Of a stretch of 11,919 nt of DNA, positions 1-8,015 are shown piece after piece; position 1 is the first letter of the stretch, and each line of letters opens with the position of its first letter. The notes under the pieces were generated by a model. It made no database searches. It was not told the DNA's origin and saw only the letters and a program-made list of their open reading frames with translations. The DNA lies in assembly GCA_019247135.1 (NCBI GenBank), contig JAFAPL010000001.1, positions 1-11,919 of the forward strand, given 5' to 3'. The DNA is from Chloroflexota bacterium (lineage in GTDB: Bacteria; Chloroflexota; UBA6077; CF-72). The translations under genes and the position numbers were made by a program.

Positions 1-1
1 C

Positions 2-892
2 AACCCACTCTGGTCCCCGTGGCCGACCATCGTCACGATCCACGACGTGATTCAGTTCGTGCTGCCCGAGTACGCCTGGCGCAAGATCAGTCGCGTCTAC
101 TTCAGCATTGTGTCGCGGAGCGCCAGGCGCGCCGACGCGATCATCACCGTCTCTGAACGCAGCAAGCACGACATCGTCAAACTGCTGCGACTTTCTCCGG
201 ACCGCATCCACGTCATCAGCAACGCCGTGGACGACAGTCTGTTCCCGGTGCGCGACCCCTGGCTACTCCAGGGAGTCCGCGAGCGCTATGCGATCGGGCC
301 GCGGTTCGTGCTGTACTTCGGCGGTTTCGATATGCGGAAGAACGTGCCGCGTCTGATCGAGGGATATTCGAGGTTGCCCGAAGCGCTTCGACGCGAGTAC
401 CAACTCGTGATCGCCGGTCGATATCAGCACCTGGGGCATCCGTTGTTCCCTGATCCTCGTCGGACCGTGCAGAGTCTCGGACTGGATGGCAGCGTCATCT
501 TCACGGGTCAGATCCGCGAACAGGACAAGGCGCCGCTGTACAGCGCCGCGACCGCCTTCGCATTCCCCTCTCTGTACGAAGGCTTCGGCATGCCGGTCCT
601 CGAAGCCATGGCGTGCGGTACCCCCGTACTCACGTCCAATCGCTCGGCGTTGCCGGAAGTGGCGGGCGATGCTGGCCTGCTGGTCGATCCGTACGACACG
701 GAAGCCATTTGTGAGGGCCTGGCTCAACTCCTCGAGAACCAGTCGCTGCGGGAAGAGCAGTCCAGCCGAGGTCTGGAGCGCGCGCGGCGTTTCACCTGGC
801 GCCAGGTAGCCGAGCAGACCCTGCGCGTCTACCACGAGGTTCTGAATCGGCCGCACGCGGCGGTGGACAGTCGAGCGTCCGCGACGACGTGA
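2..892 (+). CDS. Family 4 glycosyltransferase, 5'-truncated by window edge
   Basis: Probably transfers a sugar from a nucleotide donor onto a cell-surface glycan or lipid-linked intermediate in the cytoplasm. The frame is open to the first bases of the window, and residues before the GTG at 47 (TIVTIHDVIQF) already match the conserved 'T-HD' strand of GT4 N-terminal domains. That GTG is therefore internal, and the real start lies upstream. About 296 residues are visible, against a usual 370-400, so some 75-100 N-terminal residues are missing. The C-terminal GT-B donor-binding domain is complete: FVLYFGGFDMRKN, then VIFTGQI, FPSLYEGFGMPVLEAMACG with the E-x7-E pair encoded at 578 and 602, then LPEVAGDAGLLVDP. 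The next glycosyltransferase starts 8 nt after its stop, so the two are probably co-transcribed. Acceptor and donor sugar cannot be read from the sequence. Confidence 0.9.
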   Translation, partial: NPLWSPWPTIVTIHDVIQFVLPEYAWRKISRVYFSIVSRSARRADAIITVSERSKHDIVKLLRLSPDRIHVISNAVDDSLFPVRDPWLLQGVRERYAIGPRFVLYFGGFDMRKNVPRLIEGYSRLPEALRREYQLVIAGRYQHLGHPLFPDPRRTVQSLGLDGSVIFTGQIREQDKAPLYSAATAFAFPSLYEGFGMPVLEAMACGTPVLTSNRSALPEVAGDAGLLVDPYDTEAICEGLAQLLENQSLREEQSSRGLERARRFTWRQVAEQTLRVYHEVLNRPHAAVDSRASATT

Positions 893-899
893 CCGGTGT

Positions 900-2018
900 G
901 TGAAGGTCCTTGTTGTCTCGAAAATCCTGCTGGTTGCCGCATACCGCCAGAAGCTCGACGCCATCGCGGCTCAACCCGGCGTAGATCGGCTCGTCGCGCT
1001 CACGACGCCCGAATGGCACGAGCGCGGTGGGCGGACGCTGCGTTTCGAACGCTCAGACACACACAGCGCGTATGACCTCCGCGTCGAGCCCATCTGGCTG
1101 AACGGCAGTTATCACCTGTTCTTCTGGCCGACCCTCGGGCGCGTCATGCGTGAGGTCCGGCCCGACGTCGTTCATCTGGACGAAGAGCCGTACAATCTTG
1201 CGACCGCGCACGGCAGCTTGATGGCGCAGCGCACGGGAGCGAGGTCCTTGTTCTTCTCCTGGCAAAACCTGCTGCGCCGATACCCGCCACCATTCAGCTG
1301 GTTCGAGCGTGGCGTGTACCAACGCAGCGCGTTTGCTCTCGCTGGCAGCAGCGAAGCCTTATCCGTACTGCACGCCAAGGGTTATTGCGGTCCTGCGAGT
1401 GTGGTTCCTCAGTTCGGAGTGGACCCTGAGTTGTTTGCGCCTGGCGACTCCGTCCGCTGTGACCCGCCCGTCATTGGATTCATCGGTCGACTGGTGGAAG
1501 AAAAGGGCGTGTTCGTGCTGCTGGACGCACTTGCGAATCTTGGCGGTGATTGGCGGCTGCACGTCATCGGGAGCGGTCCGCTCGAGCCGTTCGCACGTCA
1601 ACGCGCCGAGCAGCTGGCGTTCTCCGAGCGCGTGACGTGGGAGCGCGGTGTTCGGTCCACGGAGATACCTGGGCGGCTCCGCGGCTTCACCGTGCTGGTT
1701 CAGCCCTCGCTCACGAGAAGACACTGGAAAGAACAATTCGGTCGGGCCGTGATGGAGGCAATGGCGTGCGGCGTACCCGTCGTGGGCTCGGATTCAGGTG
1801 AAATCCCGAACGTGATCGGCGACGCGGGCATCGTGGTTCGTGAAGACGACCGACCAGCATTACGCGATGCGCTGCGCCGGATCCTGAATGACGCCGAACT
1901 GCGCGACGAGCTCAGCCGACGTGGCCGCGAGCGGGTTCTGCGGCGGTTTACACACGCGCGCATCGCCGAAGCCACGGTCACTGCGTATCAAACTGCGCTG
2001 TACAATTCCGCCACCTGA
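900..2018 (+). CDS. Family 4 glycosyltransferase
   Basis: GT-B fold glycosyltransferase of 372 residues, a normal GT4 length. The N-terminal half begins KVLVVSKILL and contains RPDVVHLDEEPYN, typical of the acceptor-binding Rossmann domain. The C-terminal half carries VIGFIGRLVEEKGVFVLLDA, LHVIGSGP and EQFGRAVMEAMACGVPVVGS, with the E-x7-E pair at Glu278 and Glu286, and ends in the usual GDAGIVV and helix pattern. It probably adds a sugar in exopolysaccharide or surface-glycan assembly alongside the preceding GT4 gene, which ends 7 nt before its start. The start is a GTG with no good Shine-Dalgarno sequence. No upstream in-frame alternative fits better, and translational coupling to the upstream gene is likely. 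Donor and acceptor specificity are unknown. Confidence 0.9.
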   Translation: MKVLVVSKILLVAAYRQKLDAIAAQPGVDRLVALTTPEWHERGGRTLRFERSDTHSAYDLRVEPIWLNGSYHLFFWPTLGRVMREVRPDVVHLDEEPYNLATAHGSLMAQRTGARSLFFSWQNLLRRYPPPFSWFERGVYQRSAFALAGSSEALSVLHAKGYCGPASVVPQFGVDPELFAPGDSVRCDPPVIGFIGRLVEEKGVFVLLDALANLGGDWRLHVIGSGPLEPFARQRAEQLAFSERVTWERGVRSTEIPGRLRGFTVLVQPSLTRRHWKEQFGRAVMEAMACGVPVVGSDSGEIPNVIGDAGIVVREDDRPALRDALRRILNDAELRDELSRRGRERVLRRFTHARIAEATVTAYQTALYNSAT

Positions 2019-2085
2019 GGGGACGCAGCTGCCCGGCAGTCGAGGGGTCATCGCCGCGGCGTGACTGTGCCATCTCTCGACCCAC

Positions 2086-2091
2086 AGGAGG
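2086..2091 (+). promoter_or_regulatory. Strong ribosome binding site for the first solute-binding protein
   Basis: A full consensus AGGAGG lies 10 nt upstream of the ATG at 2102. It fixes that start and contrasts with the weak or absent Shine-Dalgarno sequences of the neighbouring glycosyltransferase and permease genes. This fits the usual need to make binding protein in excess of the permeases. Confidence 0.8.
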
Positions 2092-2101
2092 CAGAGGGCC
2101 C

Positions 2102-3742
2102 ATGAGACGACTCGTGTATCTGACCGCGGCGCTTGCGCTGCTGGTGCCCGCGGCGGCGCTGCCCGTCCACGCGCAGCAGGCGAGCCAGGCCATCACGGTC
2201 AATACCCTGCAAGGCGAACCTGACAACATCGACCCGAACCGCAGCAGCTTTGCCACGGAAGCGGCAGTCATCCGCCAGGTTTTCCAGCCGTTGTTGCGCT
2301 TCGATCAGAATCTAACGCCTCAACCCGCGGCGGCTGAGAGCTACGACGTTTCGCCGGACGGCAAGACGTATACGTTCCATCTGCGCCCGGACGGAAGGTG
2401 GAGTGACGGCCAGCCCGTCACTGCTTCTCAATTCGAGTACTCGTGGAAGCGCATCCTGGATCCAAAGCTCGCCGCCGAGTATGCCTCCTTCTTCGTCGAC
2501 GCGGGCATCGTCGGCGCCGACGATTACAACTCGGGCAGGGTCACGACGCCTGACAACGTGGGCGTCCGCGCGCTGGACGACCTGACCCTCCAGATCGACC
2601 TGAGCCAGCCGTTCGGTCCGCTGCCTGATCTCGCTGCGCTGTGGGTAGTCGCACCTGAACGTCCGGACATCATCAACGCCAACCCGGATAGCTGGACCCA
2701 GGATCCGTCAACATACATCGGGAACGGCCCATTCAAGATGAGCGAATGGGTCCATCAGGACCACATCACGCTCGTACCAAACCCGAGTTACACCGGCACT
2801 TCTTTATGGCCCATCCCGACGCTGCAGCAAATCACGTTCATGATGGTCGAAAACGGCGAGGCCGATTACGCCGCCTATTTGAACAACGAGCGCGATTGGA
2901 CGTTGGTGCCTGACTCGGACGTCAATGCGGTCTCGAACGACCCGACTTTGTCGCAGCAGTCAGTCCGCTACAACGAGCTGACGACATTCTGGGTGGAGAT
3001 CAACAACGCGAATAAACCACTCGACAATCCGAACGTTCGCAAGGCGCTCGCAAAGGCCATCGACCGTCAGGCTCTGATCAACGATGTCGCCGCTGGAGTT
3101 GGTCTGCCGTCCACCAGCATCATCCCGCCTGGCATGCCTGGTTACCAGGAGGGCCTTGGCCAGGACCTGAGTTTCGATCCGGAGGGGGCGCGGAGCTTGT
3201 TGGCCCAAGCCGGGTACCCGAACGGTCAAGGTTTCCCGAGCCTGCAATATACGTTTGCGGCTACGACCGCCAATCAGCGGCGCGCGGAGTTCCTGCAAGC
3301 CCAGTGGAAGCAGAACCTGAACATCAACATTCAGCTCAACTCGATGGAGACCAAGGCGTATCAGGCCGCGTTCAAAGCCAAGCAATACGATCTCGGCTTC
3401 GGCGGCTGGGGTGCCGATTACCCCGACCCGCAGGACTGGTTCGGCACGTTGTTCAGCTGCAAAGGTGGAAACAACAAATACAACTACTGCAACCCGCAGT
3501 TCGATCAGCTGATCGCGCAGGCTGACACCGGGACTGACCTGAACCAGCGCGTCGCGCTGTACAACCAGGCTCAGACCCAGTTGGTCCAGGACGCGCCCGT
3601 GGCGCCGCTGTTCGTGCGCGGTCGCATGGTCGTGGTCAAGCCCTGGGTGCAGTCCGTCAGTGGCGGGCCGCTGATGATTACGCCGCAGGACGACTACCCG
3701 GGCGATCTCTTCCTCGACATGGTCCAGATCGCGCCACACTGA
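2102..3742 (+). CDS. Peptide-type ABC transporter substrate-binding protein (OppA-like, SBP family 5)
   Basis: Extracytoplasmic receptor that captures a substrate, most likely an oligopeptide, and delivers it to the permease pair encoded next. It has 546 residues, the usual family 5 length. Residues 1-24 form a Sec signal peptide (RR, hydrophobic LTAALALLVPAAAL, then VHA before QQ). There is no lipobox cysteine, so it is predicted to be released or held in another way and not lipid-anchored. Family motifs in order: GEPDNIDPNRSS, the LRPDGRWSDGQPVTASQFEYSW block, YIGNGPFKMSEW, the NPNVRKALAKAIDRQALI block and GGWGADYPDPQDWF. The AAEYA segment after SWKRIL resembles OppA more than DppA. A permease gene follows after 27 nt. 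The real ligand could also be another small molecule, because this family includes nickel, sugar and opine binders. Confidence 0.92.
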   Translation: MRRLVYLTAALALLVPAAALPVHAQQASQAITVNTLQGEPDNIDPNRSSFATEAAVIRQVFQPLLRFDQNLTPQPAAAESYDVSPDGKTYTFHLRPDGRWSDGQPVTASQFEYSWKRILDPKLAAEYASFFVDAGIVGADDYNSGRVTTPDNVGVRALDDLTLQIDLSQPFGPLPDLAALWVVAPERPDIINANPDSWTQDPSTYIGNGPFKMSEWVHQDHITLVPNPSYTGTSLWPIPTLQQITFMMVENGEADYAAYLNNERDWTLVPDSDVNAVSNDPTLSQQSVRYNELTTFWVEINNANKPLDNPNVRKALAKAIDRQALINDVAAGVGLPSTSIIPPGMPGYQEGLGQDLSFDPEGARSLLAQAGYPNGQGFPSLQYTFAATTANQRRAEFLQAQWKQNLNINIQLNSMETKAYQAAFKAKQYDLGFGGWGADYPDPQDWFGTLFSCKGGNNKYNYCNPQFDQLIAQADTGTDLNQRVALYNQAQTQLVQDAPVAPLFVRGRMVVVKPWVQSVSGGPLMITPQDDYPGDLFLDMVQIAPH

Positions 3743-3769
3743 CGAACTCTCTCTCGACAGCAGCGCAGC

Positions 3770-4687
3770 ATGACTCGCTACATCATCCGACGGGTGCTGT
3801 GGCTCGTGCCTGTGCTGCTGTTCGTCTCGCTGATCACCTTCACGTTGATGCACATCACGCCGGGTGGTCCGTGGGATCGAGAAAAAGCCGTCTCGCCGCA
3901 GGTCGTCGCCAACCTCAACGCCAGATACAACCTGGATAAGCCCGCCTGGCAGCAGTACCTGATCTACATCGCAGGCGTCCTGCATGGAGATCTGGGCCCG
4001 TCGTACACATACCAGGACCGCAGCGTCACCCAGATCATCCTCGGCGGCCTGCCAGCTACGGCGTCTCTCGGTGTCCTGGCCGCGCTCGTGGCGGCGTGCG
4101 TGGGCATCCCGCTCGGGACCTTTGCGGCGATGCGCCAGAACACGCCACTGGACTATTCGGCCCTCGGATTCGGGACTGTCTTCGCGAGTGTGCCCACATT
4201 CGTGCTTGGATTTGTCCTGATCATCGTCTTCGCACTCACACTCCACCTGGTCCCGACCAGCGGATGGGGCAAGCCAAACCAGTACGTCCTGCCCGTGCTC
4301 ACGCTCGGCCTCAATCAGGCGGCTCTGCTCACACGCATCACCCGCGCAAGCGTGCTCGACGTCAGCCGACAGGACTTCATGCGGACAGCCCGGGCGAAAG
4401 GTCTCCGCGAATTCGTCCTGGTTCAAAGGCACCTGCTCAAGAACGCGCTGATCCCGGTCATCACCGTTCTCGGACCGGTGCTTGCGTTCCTGCTGGTCGG
4501 CTCACTGGTCGTCGAAAACATCTTCAACGTCCCAGGCGTAGGCAGGCTGCTGGTCCAGGGCATCAGTCAGCGCGACTACTCGCTGATCATGGGCTCGACG
4601 CTTCTGTACGCGTTCGCCATCGCGGTGCTCAACCTGATCGTCGACATCGCGTACGCCTTCATAGATCCGAGGATTACGTACCGCTAG
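3770..4687 (+). CDS. ABC transporter permease, DppB/OppB type
   Basis: Inner-membrane subunit forming half of the translocation pore of a peptide-type importer. It has 305 residues, normal for the family. It opens with the characteristic TRYIIRRVLWLVPVLLFVS helix (about residues 2-29) and LMHITPGGPWD, followed by YNLDKPAWQQYLIYI and HGDLGPSYTY, all standard in DppB-type proteins. Five further hydrophobic segments follow. The cytoplasmic EAA-type loop that docks an ATPase is DFMRTARAKGL, beginning near residue 202, followed by NALIPVITVLGP and the ENIFNVPGVGRLL block. The protein ends IDPRITYR as usual. Its stop codon abuts the ATG of the next permease (TAGATG), so translation of the pair is probably coupled. 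No clear Shine-Dalgarno sequence is seen in the 27 nt before the ATG. Confidence 0.94.
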   Translation: MTRYIIRRVLWLVPVLLFVSLITFTLMHITPGGPWDREKAVSPQVVANLNARYNLDKPAWQQYLIYIAGVLHGDLGPSYTYQDRSVTQIILGGLPATASLGVLAALVAACVGIPLGTFAAMRQNTPLDYSALGFGTVFASVPTFVLGFVLIIVFALTLHLVPTSGWGKPNQYVLPVLTLGLNQAALLTRITRASVLDVSRQDFMRTARAKGLREFVLVQRHLLKNALIPVITVLGPVLAFLLVGSLVVENIFNVPGVGRLLVQGISQRDYSLIMGSTLLYAFAIAVLNLIVDIAYAFIDPRITYR

Positions 4688-5608
4688 ATGGCCACGGTCT
4701 CGACGACGACGACCCGTCTGCCCGGCCGCCCGGCTGTCGCGGATGCGCAGGCCCCGCGTCGGACCTCTCGGGGCTTATGGCAGGACGCCTGGCGGCGTCT
4801 GCTCGAGAACAGGATGGCGGTTGCGGGCCTTGTCTTCATCGTCGTGATGATCCTCGTGGCCCTCCTCGCGGACGTGATCTCGCCATATGACCCGAACCAG
4901 CTCTTTCCAGGGACTTCCTACGCCAGACCCAGCATGCAGCATTTGATGGGCACGGATGACGTCGGTCGGGACGTGCTCAGTCGGTTGATCCACGGCGCGC
5001 GCGTGTCTCTCTCCGTTGCCATCTTCGTGCAGGTCTTGATCCTGACACTCGGCCTGTTGGTAGGCGGCACGGCTGGCTATTTCGGCGGCCGCATCGAGAA
5101 CCTGCTGATGCGGTTCACCGACGTGTTTTATGCCTTCCCCGACCTATTGTTCGTGATCATCATCACCGCCGCGCTCGGCGCGAGCATCTTCAACATCTTT
5201 CTTGCCATCGGCCTGGTGAACTGGACGGACCTGGCGCGGCTCGTCAGAGGCCAGATGGTGTCATTACGCGAACGCGAGTTCGTTCACGCGGCCAAGTCCC
5301 TCGGCGCGACGCCGCCGCGGATCATCACTCAGCACCTGCTGCCGAACGCGGCCAGCCCGGTCATCGTGCGTCTGACGTATGGCGTGCCGCAGGCAATCTT
5401 CACCGAAGCCGTATTGAGCTTCATCGGGCTCGGCATTCGTCCGCCCCAGGCGAGCTGGGGCCAGATGATCGAACGTGGGAATCAGGCCATCTTTTCGGCG
5501 CCGCACATGGTCATCTTTCCCGCCATGGCGATCGCGCTGACCATGCTGGCTTTCAATTTCCTGGGCGACGGCTTACGCGACGCGCTGGACCCGCAGAATA
5601 CGCGCTAA
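4688..5608 (+). CDS. ABC transporter permease, DppC/OppC type
   Basis: Second pore-forming membrane subunit of the peptide-type importer, pairing with the preceding DppB-type protein. It has 306 residues. A Ser/Thr- and Pro-rich cytoplasmic N-terminus of about 30 residues precedes the OppC_N segment (WRRLLENRMAVAGLVFIVVM, first helix). Family signatures follow: HLMGTDDVGRDVLSRLIHGA, GGTAGYFGGRIENLLMR and FPDLLFVIII. The EAA loop REFVHAAKSLGA (Glu197) precedes HLLPNAASPVIV. The ending ASWGQMIERG and FNFLGDGLRDALDP is diagnostic. The ATG immediately follows the stop of the upstream permease. The usual DppD and DppF ATPase genes do not follow; a second binding protein begins 28 nt downstream instead. 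Confidence 0.94.
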   Translation: MATVSTTTTRLPGRPAVADAQAPRRTSRGLWQDAWRRLLENRMAVAGLVFIVVMILVALLADVISPYDPNQLFPGTSYARPSMQHLMGTDDVGRDVLSRLIHGARVSLSVAIFVQVLILTLGLLVGGTAGYFGGRIENLLMRFTDVFYAFPDLLFVIIITAALGASIFNIFLAIGLVNWTDLARLVRGQMVSLREREFVHAAKSLGATPPRIITQHLLPNAASPVIVRLTYGVPQAIFTEAVLSFIGLGIRPPQASWGQMIERGNQAIFSAPHMVIFPAMAIALTMLAFNFLGDGLRDALDPQNTR

Positions 5609-5636
5609 TTGCCGTCGCCCGGCGGGTACCCTGACC

Positions 5637-7418
5637 GTGATGCGATTTCTTTGCGTCCTTGCGCTGTTCGGGGTGCTGATTGGTACACCAGCAGCGGCAC
5701 AGACGCCCGGTCCGCAACCGGGGCCAATCGCGCCAGGTGCAAAGACGGTGACCATTGCGCTCGCCAGCGAACCCGACCGCCTGTATGCCCCGCAGACCAT
5801 CGAAGGCCAGCTCGCGGCAAATCTCGTCTTCGACCCGCTCGTCGGACTGAACGACAACATGCAGCCCTACGCTGTCCTGGCGGCGAACATCCCGAGTCCC
5901 GACAACGGCCTCGTCCAGCTCAGCGGCGAAGGCGGTGACCGACGCTACGTCGTGACCGTGCCGCTCAAACCCGGCGTGACCTGGAGCGACGGGCAGCCCT
6001 TCACGGCGGACGACGTCGTCTACACCTGGCAGCTCATGATGAATCCAGAGTCCGGCTACGTCACGGGCGTGGAAGACAAGCTCAAGAGCGTCGACAAGGT
6101 GGATGACCTGACCGTCCGCTTCACCTATCTGTCAGCCAATGAGGCGCGGGTGCTCGATCCTGACCGCTACAAGAACCAGGGCAACAACCCGATCATCGAT
6201 CCGCTGTACATGTTCGGCCTGTACGACGCGCCGGCCATCTACCCGCAGCACATCCTGCGTCAGATCGTCGGCGACGACCCACGTCACAACGAGCAGATCA
6301 GCACGCTGGAGACATCCGACTTCGCGCGCAACCCGGTTGGCACCGGGCCGTACGTCCTGTCGAGCTGGGATCCTGGCAACGCGCTCACCTTCGTTGCTCG
6401 ATCCGCACCGCTGCCACAGCGACTGTCGCAACCTGCGATCGGCACCGTCAGCCTGCGCATGATGCCCGACAAGAATGACAGCCTGACGGCACTCACGGCT
6501 GACCAGGTCCAGGTGATCGCCCAGGATTCGCTCGATCCGAACGACGCGCCGGTGCTCGATAGTCTCGTCGGCGCGCAGGCGCGCTATACGCCGGGCAATG
6601 CCTGGGAGCACCTCACGTTCAACTTCGAGAACCCGGCTCTCGCCGATGCGGCTGTGCGCCAGGCGTTCGGGCATGCGATCAACCGGCCTGGGCTGAACGA
6701 CTCGGTCCTGGCGGGCAAAGCCGAGGTAGCTTTCAACCAGGTGCCGTCCTGGTCGTGGGCATTCAGTGCCGATCTGCCACACCTCGACTACGACCCGGGC
6801 CAGGCGAACGCGCTGCTGGACAAGGCCGGCTGGACCAAAGGCGCCGACGGCATCCGCGCCAAGAACGGCAAGCGGTTGAGCTTCAAGTACTGGAGCACCC
6901 CGGCGAGCTTCCGCTCCGCGTTGATGGGCGCCATCAAAAGTCAGCTGGCGCAGGTCGGGATCGAGATGAACATCGATACCGTCCCAAGCTCGGCCCTATT
7001 TGACACGTCATCCTCGCCCTCAGATAAGGCGCTCGTCAGCCGACAGTTCGACGTGGTGGAGTTCGCCTGGGTCAGCAGTTACGACCCGGGCGTGGACGCC
7101 GTCTACAACATGCACAGCTCCAGCATCCCGTCCAAGTCCAACGGGTACGTCGGCGGCAACTTCGGCGGCTACAAGAACGATCGCAGCGATCAGTTGCTCG
7201 ACCAGGCCTCTCAAAGCATCGACCCAGCGTTTCGAGCGACCGCACTCAAGGAGGCGCAGAAGATCTGGCAGTCTGACTTGCCGGTCCTGCCGCTCGTACT
7301 GCGACCGATTACGACCGTGACCAGCAGCCGCTTGATGAATTTCCATCCGACGCCCGCGCCCGCCGGCGAGACGTGGAACATCGAGCAGTGGGACCTCACT
7401 GCGCCGCCGGCGAGCTGA
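5637..7418 (+). CDS. Second ABC transporter substrate-binding protein (peptide-type, SBP family 5)
   Basis: A 593-residue extracytoplasmic receptor of the same superfamily as the first binding protein but clearly divergent from it. The signal peptide is MMRFLCVLALFGVLIGTPAAA, with likely cleavage before QTPGPQPG. The only cysteine is too early in the hydrophobic core to be a lipobox. Family blocks include VTIALASEPDRLYAPQ, LKPGVTWSDGQPFTADDVVY, NPVGTGPYVLSSWDPG, AVRQAFGHAINRPGL and the C-terminal VLPLVLRPITTVTSSRL. Start choice is ambiguous between GTG 5637 and ATG 5640, a difference of one residue; a weak GGCGGG lies upstream. Being last in the transporter set, it may give the same permeases a second ligand range. 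Ligand unknown. Confidence 0.9.
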   Translation: MMRFLCVLALFGVLIGTPAAAQTPGPQPGPIAPGAKTVTIALASEPDRLYAPQTIEGQLAANLVFDPLVGLNDNMQPYAVLAANIPSPDNGLVQLSGEGGDRRYVVTVPLKPGVTWSDGQPFTADDVVYTWQLMMNPESGYVTGVEDKLKSVDKVDDLTVRFTYLSANEARVLDPDRYKNQGNNPIIDPLYMFGLYDAPAIYPQHILRQIVGDDPRHNEQISTLETSDFARNPVGTGPYVLSSWDPGNALTFVARSAPLPQRLSQPAIGTVSLRMMPDKNDSLTALTADQVQVIAQDSLDPNDAPVLDSLVGAQARYTPGNAWEHLTFNFENPALADAAVRQAFGHAINRPGLNDSVLAGKAEVAFNQVPSWSWAFSADLPHLDYDPGQANALLDKAGWTKGADGIRAKNGKRLSFKYWSTPASFRSALMGAIKSQLAQVGIEMNIDTVPSSALFDTSSSPSDKALVSRQFDVVEFAWVSSYDPGVDAVYNMHSSSIPSKSNGYVGGNFGGYKNDRSDQLLDQASQSIDPAFRATALKEAQKIWQSDLPVLPLVLRPITTVTSSRLMNFHPTPAPAGETWNIEQWDLTAPPAS

Positions 7419-7425
7419 CGACCGC

Positions 7426-7974
7426 GTGCGGCTGTTCTTCGCAATCGAGCTGCCGGCTGATGTCCGTGCGGCGTTAGGCCGCTTGCAGCCGCACGACGAC
7501 GGCACCGCCTATCGCTGGGTCGACCCATCGTTGATGCATGTCACACTCGCATTTCTCGACGAGCAGCCGGAAGATCTGCTTCCGAAACTCGAGGCGATCG
7601 CCACGCAGGCGGCAAGCGGCTCCCAGGCGGCAACATTGCGGCTCGGCGAAGCAGGATCCTTCGGTTCACGGCGCGCGCCACGCGTGTTCTGGATCGGACT
7701 CAGCGGCGACACCGATGCGCTGCACGAGTTGCAGCAAAGGCTCGCCGGGGCATTGCGTGGGGCTGGCATCACGCTCGAGGATCGACCTTTCAATCCCCAC
7801 ATCACGCTGGCTCGGCGGCGCGAGCGTGCGGCTGGCACGACGCCCGACTGGCCACCGCCACACGTTGAGCATCCCAGCTTCCCGATGAACGAGTTGACAC
7901 TGTTCCAGAGTCGACTGAGCCCGCGCGGGCCAACGTACACGGCCGTGTTTCGTGCACCATTGTCGAACAACTGA
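7426..7974 (+). CDS. thpR: RNA 2',3'-cyclic phosphodiesterase (ThpR/LigT family)
   Basis: Member of the 2H phosphoesterase superfamily. Family members hydrolyse 2',3'-cyclic phosphate RNA ends to 2'-phosphate and show weak tRNA ligase activity in vitro; the physiological role is poorly known. Both catalytic HxTx motifs are intact: HVTL at residues 38-41 and HITL at 125-128, within FNPHITLARRR. The N-terminus RLFFAIELPADVRAAL is the standard family opening, and 182 residues is the usual length. The C-terminal ELTLFQSRLSPRGPTYTAV also matches. The start is GTG, 7 nt after the binding-protein stop, with no strong Shine-Dalgarno sequence, so it is likely translated by read-on from the transporter transcript. 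No functional tie to peptide import is evident. Confidence 0.93.
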   Translation: MRLFFAIELPADVRAALGRLQPHDDGTAYRWVDPSLMHVTLAFLDEQPEDLLPKLEAIATQAASGSQAATLRLGEAGSFGSRRAPRVFWIGLSGDTDALHELQQRLAGALRGAGITLEDRPFNPHITLARRRERAAGTTPDWPPPHVEHPSFPMNELTLFQSRLSPRGPTYTAVFRAPLSNN

Positions 7975-8000
7975 AAACCGGCGCCGACCACATGCAGCAG

Positions 8001-8006
8001 GGAGAA
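8001..8006 (+). promoter_or_regulatory. Ribosome binding site that decides the VOC gene start
   Basis: GGAGAA sits 9 nt before the ATG at 8016. It lies inside the frame that would be used from the more upstream ATG at 7992, which itself lacks a Shine-Dalgarno sequence. The start at 8016 is therefore preferred. Confidence 0.65.
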
Positions 8007-8015
8007 TCCAGAGCA

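Noticed and set aside
1978..2006. Possible promoter for the binding-protein operon (TACAAT at 2001-2006)
   Set aside because: The -10 match is good, but the -35 position reads TCACTG and the extended -10 TG is off by one base. It lies inside the end of the glycosyltransferase gene. Too weak to annotate.
2028..2039. Small hairpin CTGC/GCAG after the second glycosyltransferase as a terminator
   Set aside because: The stem is only 4 bp with a 3-nt loop and no U tract follows, so it is not a credible intrinsic terminator.
2052..2061. 10-bp perfect palindrome CGCCGCGGCG before the first binding-protein gene
   Set aside because: It is a short GC-only palindrome, easily met by chance at this base composition, with no repeat elsewhere noticed.
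2960..4432. Long minus-strand open frame of 490 codons opposite the first binding protein and the DppB-type permease
   Set aside because: It lies antisense to two genes with full family motifs, its translation is rich in Arg, His, Asp and Gln with no recognisable domain, and such open frames are expected opposite GC-rich genes.
4096..4890. Plus-strand 264-codon frame spanning the two permease genes in another frame
   Set aside because: It is a frame-shifted shadow of both permeases, with low-complexity Arg/Pro/Gly composition and no ribosome binding site.
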